Source of the DNA: an uncultured Bacteroidota bacterium
GTDB lineage: Bacteria; Bacteroidota; Bacteroidia; Chitinophagales; Chitinophagaceae
Direction: 5' to 3'
Assembly (NCBI GenBank): GCA_903882805.1
Contig: CAIRYK010000013.1
Span: forward strand, 1-64,000
Length of the DNA: 64,000 bases
Shown: one piece after another, positions 54,262-64,000 of the stretch
Numbering within the stretch: the first letter of the stretch is position 1
How the letters are laid out: the number at the start of each line of letters is the position of its first letter
The notes under the pieces: generated by a model
What the model was told of the DNA's origin: nothing
Seen by the model: the letters and a program-made list of their open reading frames with translations, nothing else
Database searches by the model: none
Translations under genes and position numbers: made by a program

Positions 54262-55467
54262 TTATATATGTGTTTCAGTAGCAAATTTATCGCACGATGG
54301 GCCAGTAAGGCATTTATTCTTAGCAATATTGTAATCTGTTATCACCTGACAATATAATTTTTCATATTGTGGTATAATATGCTGTTTTTCAAATTTTCTC
54401 GCCTGGGCTATAGCTGCTTTTTTAAAATGATGCAGTCTGTCGGCATCGCTGAGTATGAAAATAGCATTCTCAGCCATAGAATCAACATCGCCAACATCGC
54501 TCAGAAACCCAGTCTTCCCATGTATATTTATCTCCGGCAATCCTCCGGCATTGGTAGAGATAAGCGGAACATTACATGCCATGGCTTCAAGCGCCGAAAG
54601 ACCGAAACTTTCCGTCTCGGAAGGCAGAATAAACAAATCTGCTATACTCAGTATTTCGCTTATTTGCTCTTGCTTACCCAAAAACCTGATATCGTTGTAA
54701 ATGCCCAGTGTGCGCGCCATGTCCTCTACCATTTGTCGTTCAGGACCATCGCCGATCATCAATAATTTGGAAGGTATTACTTTCTTTACCTTGTCGAATA
54801 TCTTAATGACATCAGGCACGCGTTTCACCGAGCGAAAGTTAGATACATGCACCAATATACGCTCACCGTCAGGCGCAAGCATTTGCTTGAAGTGGTTTTT
54901 ATCTGATTGATGAAACCGTTTTACATCTACAAAGTTGGGTATTACATGTATGTCTTTTTCTATATTGAACCACTTATAGGTTTCCTCCTTCAAGCTATCT
55001 GAAACTGCAGTTATTGCATCCGATTCGTTGATGGAGAAAGTAACAACTGGCGCGTAGGTTGTATCGCGCCCTACAAGCGTTATGTCTGTTCCGTGCAGTG
55101 TTGTTATAAACGGTATATCATTACCAGTTTTCTTTAGGATTTGCCGCGCAAAATAGGCAGCAGAAGCATGCGGAATAGCATAATGTAAATGCAAAATATC
55201 GAGTTTCTGATTCACGATCACATTTACCATGGCGCTGGCCAAGGCCGTCTCGTATGGAGGAAAATCGAACAAAGGATAGGTCGGTACCTTAACCTCGTGA
55301 AAGTAAATATTGGGGTGAAAACTCTGAGTCAGTCTTACCGGCTGTTCATATGTAATAAAATGCACCTCATAGCCTTTATCCGATAGGGCCAGCCCCAATT
55401 CAGTAGCTAAAACTCCACTGCCACCAAAGGTGGGGTAACAAACAATACCAATCTTCATGTTCTTCAA
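54262..55467 (-). CDS. bshA: N-acetyl-alpha-D-glucosaminyl L-malate synthase BshA
   Basis: The 401-residue GT4 glycosyltransferase catalyses the first step of bacillithiol synthesis (UDP-GlcNAc plus L-malate). The N-terminal IGIVCYPTFGGSGVLATELG (residues about 6-25), LHLHYAIPHASAAYFA, the TTLHGTDITLVG loop and the C-terminal LPSETESFGLSALEAMA with its EX7E motif are typical of BshA rather than of generic GT4 enzymes. Length is normal. The start could be 55467 or the ATG three codons in. It heads a same-strand run with mltG and the VOC protein. bshB and bshC are not in the window. Confidence 0.95.
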   Translation of the reverse strand: MKNMKIGIVCYPTFGGSGVLATELGLALSDKGYEVHFITYEQPVRLTQSFHPNIYFHEVKVPTYPLFDFPPYETALASAMVNVIVNQKLDILHLHYAIPHASAAYFARQILKKTGNDIPFITTLHGTDITLVGRDTTYAPVVTFSINESDAITAVSDSLKEETYKWFNIEKDIHVIPNFVDVKRFHQSDKNHFKQMLAPDGERILVHVSNFRSVKRVPDVIKIFDKVKKVIPSKLLMIGDGPERQMVEDMARTLGIYNDIRFLGKQEQISEILSIADLFILPSETESFGLSALEAMACNVPLISTNAGGLPEINIHGKTGFLSDVGDVDSMAENAIFILSDADRLHHFKKAAIAQARKFEKQHIIPQYEKLYCQVITDYNIAKNKCLTGPSCDKFATETHI

Positions 55468-55600
55468 TATGGTTACAAATATCCACTTATATCCCCAATA
55501 TTCCCTTATATGGGTATTAGTTTAAACAATTAATAACGCAGACAGGGATTTTATAGCCGGCGAACAAAACTTTTATAACAAGAAATAGGAATATCAACAC

Positions 55601-55649
55601 AAAAAAGTAAAAGCGCGGTGTAAGGAAAACCTCGCACCACGCTTTTACT
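55601..55649 (-). terminator. Terminator of the 2545-residue protein gene
   Basis: 15-bp stem with one G-U-type mismatch (arms 55606-55620 and 55635-55649) followed by T6 on the minus strand, 17 bases past the stop. Confidence 0.85.
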
Positions 55650-55666
55650 TTTATAACAAGTCCAAT

Positions 55667-58600
55667 TTATTGTTCAATAACGATGTGCAATACAGCGCTA
55701 TTTGTCTCAGAACGCAAGTTGAGCAAATACATACCGCTTGATAAATTATTGTTCATATTCACCTGAGTATTAATAACGCCTCCTCTAGCTGTTAGGTTAT
55801 CTCTATATACTACCTGACCAAGCATATTTGTTACTTCAATGGCAACAGTCTCATCTACAACGCTACCCAAAGACCCTTTAACTACAAACGATCCTTTATT
55901 AGGGTTTGGTACAATTGATATAGTGTTTGCGCCAGCGCTTGTTTGCTTGATACCAACAGAGCTAACGTTTATCACCAGTGAATTGATCACTTTAACGCCT
56001 GCACAGCTACCGCCTCCGGTTGTTACCTCACAAGTTACTGTGTCCTGATCTCTGAATTGGTCGCTAATAAGAGTTTCAGTAGTAGAGCCAGGAAGTATTG
56101 CGCCGTTTATATACCACTGATAACCCGGAGCAGTTCCGCAATTAACTGGTGTAGCAACGATAGTAGCTAACTGACCTTTGCCAATATAATTACCTGGCGT
56201 AGCAAGTAGACTAACACTTGGCATTACATTGTCAATAGACATCAAAATGTTATTACTAAACACTGAATCGTTGGTAGTACAGCGATAGCTACTTGCCATC
56301 ATTGCTATAACAACATCTCTATCGGTAGGCATGTAAGTATAATTCGCACCTGTACTTACAATAGAGCTATTCTTAATCCAGTAATAAACAGGAGCTGAAC
56401 CGCCATTAACGTTAGAAGCTGTAAAAGTAACCGGAGTGTGTGGACAAACAATATTACCAGGATTAGCAGTAATAGCTACTGAAGGAGTAAGGTTAGGCAA
56501 CACATTCATCACCTTTGTTGTATTAACAGTAGATGGGAAAGCACATACTGCGTTGCTTGTAAGGGTAGCAACAACCACATCGCCATTGTTAGCTGCATAG
56601 CTGTAAGAACTACCTACGCCAACATTAGTACCATTAACGTTCCAATTATAAGTTGGAGCAGAACCGCCATTTACAGGTATTGCTGTAAGATGAACTGTGC
56701 TGCCTGCGCAAACAGTATCACCTGGCACACCTGTGTTGATTGTAACCGATGGAGTAACTGATGGAGTAATACCTACAGTTGCCGAACCTGCCATTGCCGC
56801 AGTGCAACCAGCGCCTGTTGTCGCCATTGCAGTATATACGCCAGCTGTTGTATAAGAACCAAAATCGAGTGCAACTCCACCGCCAAGGAATGAAGAACCT
56901 GTAGCTACACCGTCGCGATACAACTGATAAGAAACGCCAACAATTGACATACTTAGCCCTATGTGTGCACCTGAAGTACCTGCGCAATAATTACCGCCGC
57001 CGGTAACATTGTATACAGCAGGCAATGGATTAGTTCTGATAGCAACTGATGTCAGCATATTGCTGCTGCATGTTGTAGCAGCATTTGTAGCGATTACTGA
57101 GTAAGTACCTGTATCGGTATGTATACCAAAATCAAGATCTCTGCCCGTACCAGCAATAGCGCCGCCAACGGCAGAACCATTTTTATACAGTTGATAGTTA
57201 ACATCTAAAGAAGAACCACTCAAATAAACCGGCAAACCTGAACCGCCTATACAATAATTACCGCCGCCTGAAACTGTATAACCTAATGGTAATGGATTAA
57301 TTGCAATTGTTACGCTACCTAGCATTACTTTAGAACATAGTGTCGCCGCATTAGTACCAACTACAATATAATTACCGGGAGTAGTTTGCAAACCAAATGC
57401 AAGCGCACCGCCAGTACCCGCTATCGCGCTGCCAACGCGAGAACCGTCGCGATACAACTGATAGTTAATACCAAGAGAGGACGTAGCTAGGCCAACAGGA
57501 GACCCAACGCCGCCTGCGCAATAGTTGCCGCCGCCTGTTACAGAATACTGAGTAGGTAATGCATTGATGCTAACCGTTGCAGAACCAGTCATATTGTTTG
57601 TGCAACTAGTTGCAGCATTTCTTGCAACTACAGTGTATACGCCCGCTGCTGTCTGCATACCAAAGTCTACTGACGCACCTGTACCGGTTACCTCGCTGCC
57701 AATAGCTGTAAAGCCATTATAGAGCTGGTAACGAATACCGGAATTTGAACTACTCAAACCCACACTAACGCCTGTGCCTTCAGCGCAATATGCACCGCCC
57801 CCGCCTACTGTATAAGCAGTTGGTAACGGATCAGTAGTTACTGGAGCAGATGAAATCATATTTCTAACACAACCAGATACTGCATTTGTAGCAACTACGC
57901 GGTAGGCGCCTGCTGTTTGCAAACCAAAATCCAGTGAAGCGCCTGTACCTGCTACTGCTGAACCCACCATAATTGTTCCGTTATACAACTGATAATCAAT
58001 ACCCGTTTCTGAACCAGCAAGTAGTATATGCACTCCAGCGCCACCTGCGCAATAGCTACTACTGCTTGATGTTACTTCATACGCCGCTGGAGGTGTATTG
58101 ACAATAACATTCACCGTACCAGACATAGTATTTACACAGGTAGTCAATGCATTTGTTGCAACCACTGTGTACGCCCCAGCAATTGTTTGACGACCAAAAT
58201 CGAGCGCTGAACCTGCTCCAGGCAATGGAGCGCCAACTGGAACACCGCCGCGATATAACTGATAATTTACACCCACTGTAGAATAACTAAGGCCTACATG
58301 AACGCCTACACCGCCAGCGCAATACACACCGCCATTTTCAACTGTCATAGTATAAACGTCTGGCAAACTGTAAATGTTTATTGCAGCGCTGCCGCCCATA
58401 TTGCCCTGACATGTAGTGAGTGTGTTGGTACCCCTTACTGTATATACACCTGAAACTGACTGCAGTCCTAAATCGAGAGCGCCGCCAAGAGTTGTAACAG
58501 GCGCTCCCACTAATACACCGTCGCGATACAACTGGTACGATACTGAACTTTCTGAATTGACCATTGTAATATGGCGACCTGAATCGCCTACACAATAGTT

Positions 58601-61600
58601 GCCGCCGCCTGTTACGGCATAAGCTGTTGGCAATGGATTGATGCTTATTGTTGCGCTGCCAGCCATATTGCTTCTGCAATCGGTAATTGTATTTCTTGCC
58701 TGAACTGTATACAAACCTGACACAGTTTGAGGGCCAAAATTCAGGATAGCGCCTGTGCCATGTTGTGGAGCGCCAATAGGCATTCCAGCCAACACTAATT
58801 GATAGTCCACTACAAAATCGGTAGGCTCAATTACTACTTCTACACCTGTTCCGCCACTGCAATAGCTACCGCTTAGGCTACCGCCGAGTACAGATACCGG
58901 ATAAGCGGTTGGCAATTCGTTAATGGCAATTACTGACGAACCAATCATATCGCTTGTGCAACCTGTCAGGCTATTGATGCCCTTTGCAGTGTAGGTTCCT
59001 TCAGCGGTATGCAGACCAAAATCGAGCGATGAACTTGAACCCGCCACTAATACTCCCGGAACAATCGCACCATCCAGATACAATTGATAGTTAACGCCTG
59101 GATCTGAATAATTAAGCAATACATGCACCCCAGAACCGCCTCTGCAATACTGACCGCCATCTGTTACGCTTACAGGATAGCTATTGGGCAATCTGTTCAT
59201 TACAATTGATGGTGTGCCTATCAATTGAGCAGTACATCCGGTAGTAGTATTTTGTACGACTATAGTATAGTCGCCTTCTGTCTGATCGCCAAAGTCTAGC
59301 GCGCCGCCAAAAGATAAAATTGAATTAACCAGCGCTCCACGATTGTATAATGAATACAAGTAACCAGACAAAGAAGAATCTGTAGAAATATTTACGCCTG
59401 TTGTAGACTCGCAATAAGCCGTACCAGCAGCAACCGCATGGTGAGCATATGGTAATGGGTTTACAGAAACCGTAGTACTACCAGCCATATTCTGCGAACA
59501 TCCTGTTGTTGCATTCACACCAACCACAGTATAAACGCCGGGTATAAGGATAAATCCAAAGTCGAGGGCAGCCCCTGTGCCAGGCATAGTTCCTACCATC
59601 ACGCCATCTTTGTATAAATTATAGTTAACAGCAGTTGATGAACCTGTGAGGTTGACGTGCACTCCAGCATCGCCAGCGCAATATGCGCCGCCGCCGTAAA
59701 CCGAATAAGCAAAAGGTAAGGCATTTACAGATACTGTTTTCACAGCATAACAACCTGTTGCCGGTAATGTGTAAGATATTGCAGGAGTACCTCCGTTTAG
59801 ACCTGTTACAATACCGCTTACAGAACCAACGCTTGCTATTACCGGACTACCTGTACTCCAAAAACCGCCGCCGGTTGTAGTGTTCAAAGGAATAGATGAA
59901 CCAACGCAAACAGCTGAAGGGCCAGTTATACCTGCCGGAGAAGGATTGATTGTCAATGCTTTTGTAGCAAGGCAGCCTGTTGGCAATGTATAGGTAATAA
60001 CTGCGTTGCCTGTCGACACAGGCGATACTACGCCTGTAGTAGGGTTAACTGTTGCAAGGAACGTATTGCTGCTGGCCCACACACCAGTTGTAGGTGTAGA
60101 GCTAAATGTATAATTCTGTCCGGTACATTGTAGGCTGCTACCTGTAATTGCCGAAGGCAACGGATTAACGGTAACTGTTGAAAATGCTGTACTTGTAAAA
60201 CCGTTACCGTCTGTAATAGTCAGGGTATATGTAGTTGTAACAGAAGGTGTTGCAACTACCGCAGAACCTAACGAAGAGTTGAGCGACGATGCCGGAGACC
60301 AGGAATACACATAACTTGGATCGCCTGTTGGCGACAGCGCATTGATAACCGTATTTTGACCATTACAAATTGCTACACTTGACGATGCGCTTATAGACGG
60401 ACCAACAGTAGTAATACCGCTAAAATCGCTTGCTGCATTTGTAACGCCAGTATAAGAAAGTACATGCGTACTCGTGTTTACAGTACCAAACTTGAGCCAA
60501 GGAATAGCTGTAGGATACTGACCCATTGAAATATTAGCTTCTGTTCCAACCACGTCAGACACCACATAGTTTGCTGTTAGCGAGTAGTTCGGACTAGTGA
60601 TACCGGTAGTCGTAACACCCCAATACCTGTTAAGATAATTGCTAACGTTAGCATTATTCGGATGCTTAACATTAGGTACGCGCGATGCTATAAATGCTGA
60701 GCTGTATGCGCTACCAGTAAATGAGATAGAAATAGGCGTATAGTTGGTATTATCGCCAATCGGGAACAAGTAAGTACCGTTTGCTGTCACTTGTTTTTTC
60801 AGTGTTCCTACGTTATTGGCAACAATCATATTTGTAGGAGAAAATGTACCTGGTTGAATAGCATTCGAAGTGGCTCCCATCAATACGAGGTCATTACCGC
60901 CTAATACTAACTTACCTGAAGTAATTGTTAGTGTTCCGTTTACGGTTTCGGTACCGCCGGAAAGTGTAGCGCCTGCCGAATTGTTCAATGTAAGATTATT
61001 GAATGTCGTTGCGCCTGTAACCGTTTGATTGACCAAACCATTCAGTAGTACAAGACCATTATTATGGTTAAAAGTACCGCCATTATTATATGCCCTGCCA
61101 ATAGCAAGCGTTGATGATGGCGCAGTAACAGTACCTGCAGTTATGGTGAAGTTGCCTAATGCGTCAATTGCTGTGCTACCGCTACTCCAGGCGCCGCCAG
61201 CTGCATTGAAGGTAAGATTATTGAAAGCGCTACCGCCAGAAAGGAATCCTGACAATGTATAAGTTGCAGCGCCAGTGAACGCTACAGTGCCATTATTATT
61301 TGAAAAAGTACCGTTGTTTGTATAGTTGCCGCCAATAGTGAGCGTTGCCGATGGGGCTGTGAGAAAACAAGTACTACCATTGGTAAAATCGCCGGCTGTT
61401 TCGGCTGCAGAGCTAAATGAATAACCTGTGCCAGTAAACGACAATATTCCAAACTTATTTGAACCTGTCATATTACCAGATAAGCTACCGCTACCAGCCA
61501 TAAACACTGTGTTACCTGTGGCTGTTGTAAAAGCGCTGCTGTTTGTCCAGCTACCATATACTGTCATGGTTGTAGGCGCGGTAAATGTGCCGCCTGAAAT

Positions 61601-63304
61601 ATTCATGCTACCAGCCAATTCAACATTATTACTTGCAGAATACGTACCAGAATTTGAAAGATTATTGAATCTGCTTGATCCCGTCATATTACCAGAAAGC
61701 GTGCCTGAACCGCTCATAAGTACTGTACTGTTATTGTGGGTGAACACACCGCTGTTGGCATAGTTGCCCCCTATTTGCAATGTACCTCCAGACGGGCCTA
61801 CAACGGTACCGCTACCCGTTATGGATAAGTTACCCGAAGCAAAAGCTCCTGCATTGAACGTCCACGAAGCGGGACTGTTTCCGGAGAATGTTAAGATATT
61901 AAAATTGCTTGGCGAGGTCATTGTACCAGAGAGTGTTTTCCCTGCAACAGTTGCGTCCATTATTACAGTGCCTCCATTTGCTGTAAAAGTACCTGAATTG
62001 CTGTAACTACCAGATATATTTAGAGTAGAAGAGGGTGCAGTAACTGTACCAGCGGTAATTGTGAAGTTACCCAATACCTCTGCTGCGATCGATCCAAAAC
62101 TAAAAGTGGTGCCAGCGCCGTTAAATGTAAGGTTATTAAATTTATTGGTACCAGTTAGCGAGCCTGTGCCAGTTACAGAATAGGTAGAGGCAATACCAAC
62201 GCCATTCATTGTAACAGTTCCATTATTATGGCTAAAAGTACCTCCAAAGTTCTGCCAACTGCCACCAACATTAAAGTTAGCCGGCGCTACAAATGAACCG
62301 CCAGTTACAAAACGCACAGTACCTGCAATTGTAAGCGTTGATGGAGCACAGGTCATAGCGCTTTGAAAGACGAATATATCAGTGGCGCCCGCAAATGATG
62401 AAGGCTGAGAGCCTGTATTGTTATTATTACTAAACCAGTTTGTAAGTACAGAAGCGTCGCCGCCGCCAACTCTTGAGTACCAAATTGTAGAAGGAACAAC
62501 AGGAGTAATGAGGCAAGAGCCGTTTCCTGAAGTATTAAAGCCCTGAGTGAGTGTTAGGCCTGAAATGCTACCGCCATTTGATACAGGGAAAGAAGAGCCG
62601 CCGCCACCTGCTGCAAAATAGCCGCCGCCGCCGCCCCAATAACCGCCGCCGCCGCCGCCGCCATAGTAAGTACCGCGACCGCCTTGCGTTTGCGTACCTG
62701 TGGTAGCGCCATAAACACCAACGCCACCGCTAGTTTGCGTACCGCCGCCGCCGCCATAACTACTACCATTGCTACCGCCATTGTAGCCGCGCTCGCCTGT
62801 AGCGTTTCCGCCGGCTCCGCCGCGTTCGCAGTTAGTGCAATAATAGTTAAGACCTGCGCCACCGCCGCCGCCAGCTACAATCACACGGTTCGATAGCGCT
62901 GTTCCACCCACCCTAAGGTCGGTTTCGCCGCCGCCGCCGCCGCCATAGCCGTATTGCCCCGATTGGCCGCCGCCATTGTAACCGCCGGCGCCATATACGC
63001 TACAGCAACTGCCGTTTCCGTTGGGGCCAACGCCGCCAACATAGACGTTGATTGTAGACCCACTGGTTACTGCCAGTGAACACTGTACCCTACCGCCATA
63101 GCCGCCGCGATTGTAACCGTAAAGATCGCGCCCCCCCATAGCTCCACGTGCATCTACAACTATGGTCGTTACACCTGTAGGCACAACGTAGGTCTGAACA
63201 CCGCCAGTATAATTGTAGGTAGTCGTTTGTGCCGTAGCGCCCCAGTTGCATAACAACAAAACAATCGCAACAATAACGTTTTTGAAACGGTAGAATAACT
63301 TCAT
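55667..63304 (-). CDS. T9SS-secreted giant protein with Gly-rich domain and 11 two-Cys repeats
   Basis: The 2545-residue product opens with a signal peptide (about 1-26). A Gly-rich domain follows (about 28-275) with NRVIVAGGGGGAG, as in the ALK-type Gly_rich family. Next come about seven Cys-free beta-strand repeats (about 280-840), an FPIGDN domain (about 845-970), a PKD-like segment and two BIG2-like domains (about 1053-1196). Eleven tandem copies of a roughly 83-residue domain follow (GGGxYCxGGxGV...YQLY...LDFG...T.C..xM.GS, about 1197-2180), then Ig-like VNG domains (about 2180-2460) and a T9SS type A sorting domain (about 2463-2545). The block from beta repeats through BIG2 is collinear with the 6377-residue protein, so the two share ancestry. 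A surface or matrix role is inferred. Ligand unknown. Confidence 0.92.
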   Translation of the reverse strand: MKLFYRFKNVIVAIVLLLCNWGATAQTTTYNYTGGVQTYVVPTGVTTIVVDARGAMGGRDLYGYNRGGYGGRVQCSLAVTSGSTINVYVGGVGPNGNGSCCSVYGAGGYNGGGQSGQYGYGGGGGGETDLRVGGTALSNRVIVAGGGGGAGLNYYCTNCERGGAGGNATGERGYNGGSNGSSYGGGGGTQTSGGVGVYGATTGTQTQGGRGTYYGGGGGGGYWGGGGGYFAAGGGGSSFPVSNGGSISGLTLTQGFNTSGNGSCLITPVVPSTIWYSRVGGGDASVLTNWFSNNNNTGSQPSSFAGATDIFVFQSAMTCAPSTLTIAGTVRFVTGGSFVAPANFNVGGSWQNFGGTFSHNNGTVTMNGVGIASTYSVTGTGSLTGTNKFNNLTFNGAGTTFSFGSIAAEVLGNFTITAGTVTAPSSTLNISGSYSNSGTFTANGGTVIMDATVAGKTLSGTMTSPSNFNILTFSGNSPASWTFNAGAFASGNLSITGSGTVVGPSGGTLQIGGNYANSGVFTHNNSTVLMSGSGTLSGNMTGSSRFNNLSNSGTYSASNNVELAGSMNISGGTFTAPTTMTVYGSWTNSSAFTTATGNTVFMAGSGSLSGNMTGSNKFGILSFTGTGYSFSSAAETAGDFTNGSTCFLTAPSATLTIGGNYTNNGTFSNNNGTVAFTGAATYTLSGFLSGGSAFNNLTFNAAGGAWSSGSTAIDALGNFTITAGTVTAPSSTLAIGRAYNNGGTFNHNNGLVLLNGLVNQTVTGATTFNNLTLNNSAGATLSGGTETVNGTLTITSGKLVLGGNDLVLMGATSNAIQPGTFSPTNMIVANNVGTLKKQVTANGTYLFPIGDNTNYTPISISFTGSAYSSAFIASRVPNVKHPNNANVSNYLNRYWGVTTTGITSPNYSLTANYVVSDVVGTEANISMGQYPTAIPWLKFGTVNTSTHVLSYTGVTNAASDFSGITTVGPSISASSSVAICNGQNTVINALSPTGDPSYVYSWSPASSLNSSLGSAVVATPSVTTTYTLTITDGNGFTSTAFSTVTVNPLPSAITGSSLQCTGQNYTFSSTPTTGVWASSNTFLATVNPTTGVVSPVSTGNAVITYTLPTGCLATKALTINPSPAGITGPSAVCVGSSIPLNTTTGGGFWSTGSPVIASVGSVSGIVTGLNGGTPAISYTLPATGCYAVKTVSVNALPFAYSVYGGGAYCAGDAGVHVNLTGSSTAVNYNLYKDGVMVGTMPGTGAALDFGFILIPGVYTVVGVNATTGCSQNMAGSTTVSVNPLPYAHHAVAAGTAYCESTTGVNISTDSSLSGYLYSLYNRGALVNSILSFGGALDFGDQTEGDYTIVVQNTTTGCTAQLIGTPSIVMNRLPNSYPVSVTDGGQYCRGGSGVHVLLNYSDPGVNYQLYLDGAIVPGVLVAGSSSSLDFGLHTAEGTYTAKGINSLTGCTSDMIGSSVIAINELPTAYPVSVLGGSLSGSYCSGGTGVEVVIEPTDFVVDYQLVLAGMPIGAPQHGTGAILNFGPQTVSGLYTVQARNTITDCRSNMAGSATISINPLPTAYAVTGGGNYCVGDSGRHITMVNSESSVSYQLYRDGVLVGAPVTTLGGALDLGLQSVSGVYTVRGTNTLTTCQGNMGGSAAINIYSLPDVYTMTVENGGVYCAGGVGVHVGLSYSTVGVNYQLYRGGVPVGAPLPGAGSALDFGRQTIAGAYTVVATNALTTCVNTMSGTVNVIVNTPPAAYEVTSSSSSYCAGGAGVHILLAGSETGIDYQLYNGTIMVGSAVAGTGASLDFGLQTAGAYRVVATNAVSGCVRNMISSAPVTTDPLPTAYTVGGGGAYCAEGTGVSVGLSSSNSGIRYQLYNGFTAIGSEVTGTGASVDFGMQTAAGVYTVVARNAATSCTNNMTGSATVSINALPTQYSVTGGGNYCAGGVGSPVGLATSSLGINYQLYRDGSRVGSAIAGTGGALAFGLQTTPGNYIVVGTNAATLCSKVMLGSVTIAINPLPLGYTVSGGGNYCIGGSGLPVYLSGSSLDVNYQLYKNGSAVGGAIAGTGRDLDFGIHTDTGTYSVIATNAATTCSSNMLTSVAIRTNPLPAVYNVTGGGNYCAGTSGAHIGLSMSIVGVSYQLYRDGVATGSSFLGGGVALDFGSYTTAGVYTAMATTGAGCTAAMAGSATVGITPSVTPSVTINTGVPGDTVCAGSTVHLTAIPVNGGSAPTYNWNVNGTNVGVGSSYSYAANNGDVVVATLTSNAVCAFPSTVNTTKVMNVLPNLTPSVAITANPGNIVCPHTPVTFTASNVNGGSAPVYYWIKNSSIVSTGANYTYMPTDRDVVIAMMASSYRCTTNDSVFSNNILMSIDNVMPSVSLLATPGNYIGKGQLATIVATPVNCGTAPGYQWYINGAILPGSTTETLISDQFRDQDTVTCEVTTGGGSCAGVKVINSLVINVSSVGIKQTSAGANTISIVPNPNKGSFVVKGSLGSVVDETVAIEVTNMLGQVVYRDNLTARGGVINTQVNMNNNLSSGMYLLNLRSETNSAVLHIVIEQ
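56770..59715 (-). repeat. Eleven tandem copies of a two-Cys domain
   Basis: In-frame units of about 250 bp. Each has YC near its start, YQLY (or YNLY/YSLY/YQLV) in the middle, a LDFG-like strand, a YTV.A.N strand and a final Cys before an M.GS element. Three more copies lie in the 26031-31604 gene. I could not assign the unit to a named family. Confidence 0.85.
62480..63220 (-). repeat. Gly-rich coding block with GCC/GGC microsatellites
   Basis: About 740 bases with many pure triplet runs, for example 62643-62662 and 62926-62944, encoding Gly4-Gly6 clusters. A G7 tract occurs at 63137-63131 (coding strand). Triplet slippage would change Gly number without breaking the frame; slippage at G7 would break it. 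Confidence 0.8.
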
Positions 63305-63705
63305 AATCTAAAAATTACTTTTTTAAAACAATAAAAACTGTAATCCTAAATAAAAAACCAAAAGCGACAGGGTGGTACAACAATAGAATATTGGCCCATT
63401 GGGTAATAAAGAAATAAATCGAACGCCTATTTTAGCTTTCAATTAAACATCAAAAAGTAAATTTAACAGTTTCTTTTTGCAAAACAAATTTTTCACCCAA
63501 AAAAGTGCAAAAAAACAATAATACACACACAACCCACAATATCTGGTTACCGGCGTATTGTCAGGAGAAAAAATATTATATGATATTTTGAAATACAAAA
63601 ACTATATAGCGATAGAAATTGCCTTGAAAATTTCTACAGACTCACGATTATCTATCGCCCCCCTAATACTACCCACACAAGTCAGATTACATAGCAAACC
63701 GGAAA
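63305..63705. other. AT-rich intergenic region
   Basis: About 400 bases upstream of the 2545-residue protein gene and downstream of the edge gene. No gene, hairpin terminator or full promoter recognised; a -7-like site with one mismatch lies near 63378-63385. Confidence 0.4.
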
Positions 63706-64000
63706 TCAATACTTCCGCTCGCCAGTGGCAGCCCATATTAATTTTTCTAATTGTGCCCTTCCTATTATAGATGATCTGTACTGAACAAATGGTTCCCATC
63801 TCCCATTGTCGCTATTCCATTTTTCCGGATTGGCCTCCCAAAACACGTTTGTAGCTTTATCCACTATCATTAACTTACTATACGGACTGCAAAAAGATAA
63901 ATATACCCGGTTATTGGGTAAGGGCATTACATTACCACCCATAGTTTCAAATACATGTTGGTCTTTTCTTTTACCATCTGAAACACTAACATCCTGTCTA
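63706..64000 (-). CDS. C-terminal fragment of a gene running off the right edge
   Basis: The frame is open from the window edge at 64000 down to the TGA at 63706. At least 97 residues are visible and there is no need for a start inside the window; the internal ATG at 63942 is probably not the start. The segment QHVFETMGGNVMPLPNNRV...VDKATNVFWEANPEKW resembles the last blades of arylsulfotransferase- or PQQ-like beta-propeller proteins (a 'GG..LPNNR..L...V.K.T..W' blade pattern). That identification is tentative because only the end is visible. Confidence 0.5.
   Translation of the reverse strand, partial: RQDVSVSDGKRKDQHVFETMGGNVMPLPNNRVYLSFCSPYSKLMIVDKATNVFWEANPEKWNSDNGRWEPFVQYRSSIIGRAQLEKLIWAATGERKY

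Overview
The window looks like a chromosomal segment of a Bacteroidota bacterium, probably of the Chitinophagales/Chitinophagaceae. Several things point there. Six genes end in type IX secretion system (T9SS) type A sorting domains. The best promoters have the Bacteroidota form TTTG-N20-TAnnTTTG. Shine-Dalgarno sequences are mostly absent. A bacillithiol gene (bshA) is present, as are secreted proteins built from BIG2, VCBS, TIG and PKD modules. I saw no phage genes, insertion sequences, CRISPR array or tRNA genes.

Layout. 1-270 holds small REP-like palindromes. 294-1506 holds two tandem paralogous secreted proteins, one with a G10 tract in its signal peptide. 1648-20781 is a single gene for a 6377-residue adhesin-like protein: a Cys-free N-terminal repeat region, then 65 BIG2-like repeats that each carry one Cys pair, then a T9SS signal. 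21383-21487 is the small SRP RNA, which no open reading frame reveals. 21652-25890 holds phosphohexomutase, aldehyde dehydrogenase and an M16 peptidase. 26031-31604 is a second giant (1857 aa: two TIG-led VCBS modules). 32138-36155 holds a PAS sensor, a T9SS cargo, a membrane protein, a DUF2461 protein, a small protein and an RRM protein. 36474-41135 is a third giant (1553 aa). 41714-51115 holds a small T9SS cargo, a GAF sensor, a Gfo/Idh/MocA oxidoreductase, FolD, a TMTC-like membrane/TPR protein, a GNAT, an SRPBCC protein and a long-chain acyl-CoA synthetase. 51376-55467 holds an EGF-bearing lipoprotein, a RidA-family enamine deaminase, and the bshA-mltG-VOC run. 55667-63304 is a fourth giant (2545 aa: Gly-rich, BIG2, and 11 copies of an unfamiliar two-Cys domain). 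A truncated gene runs off the right edge.

How it fits together. The four giants (about 37 kb, more than half the window) share interchangeable cassettes and nearly the same C-terminal sorting domain. They are best read as a locally expanded family of surface or secreted proteins exported by Sec and then T9SS. The T9SS machinery itself is not in the window. The remaining genes are ordinary metabolism and envelope maintenance. Convergent genes are separated by strong hairpin terminators, and several genes have their -7 box almost against the start codon, which suggests leaderless or very short-leader mRNAs.
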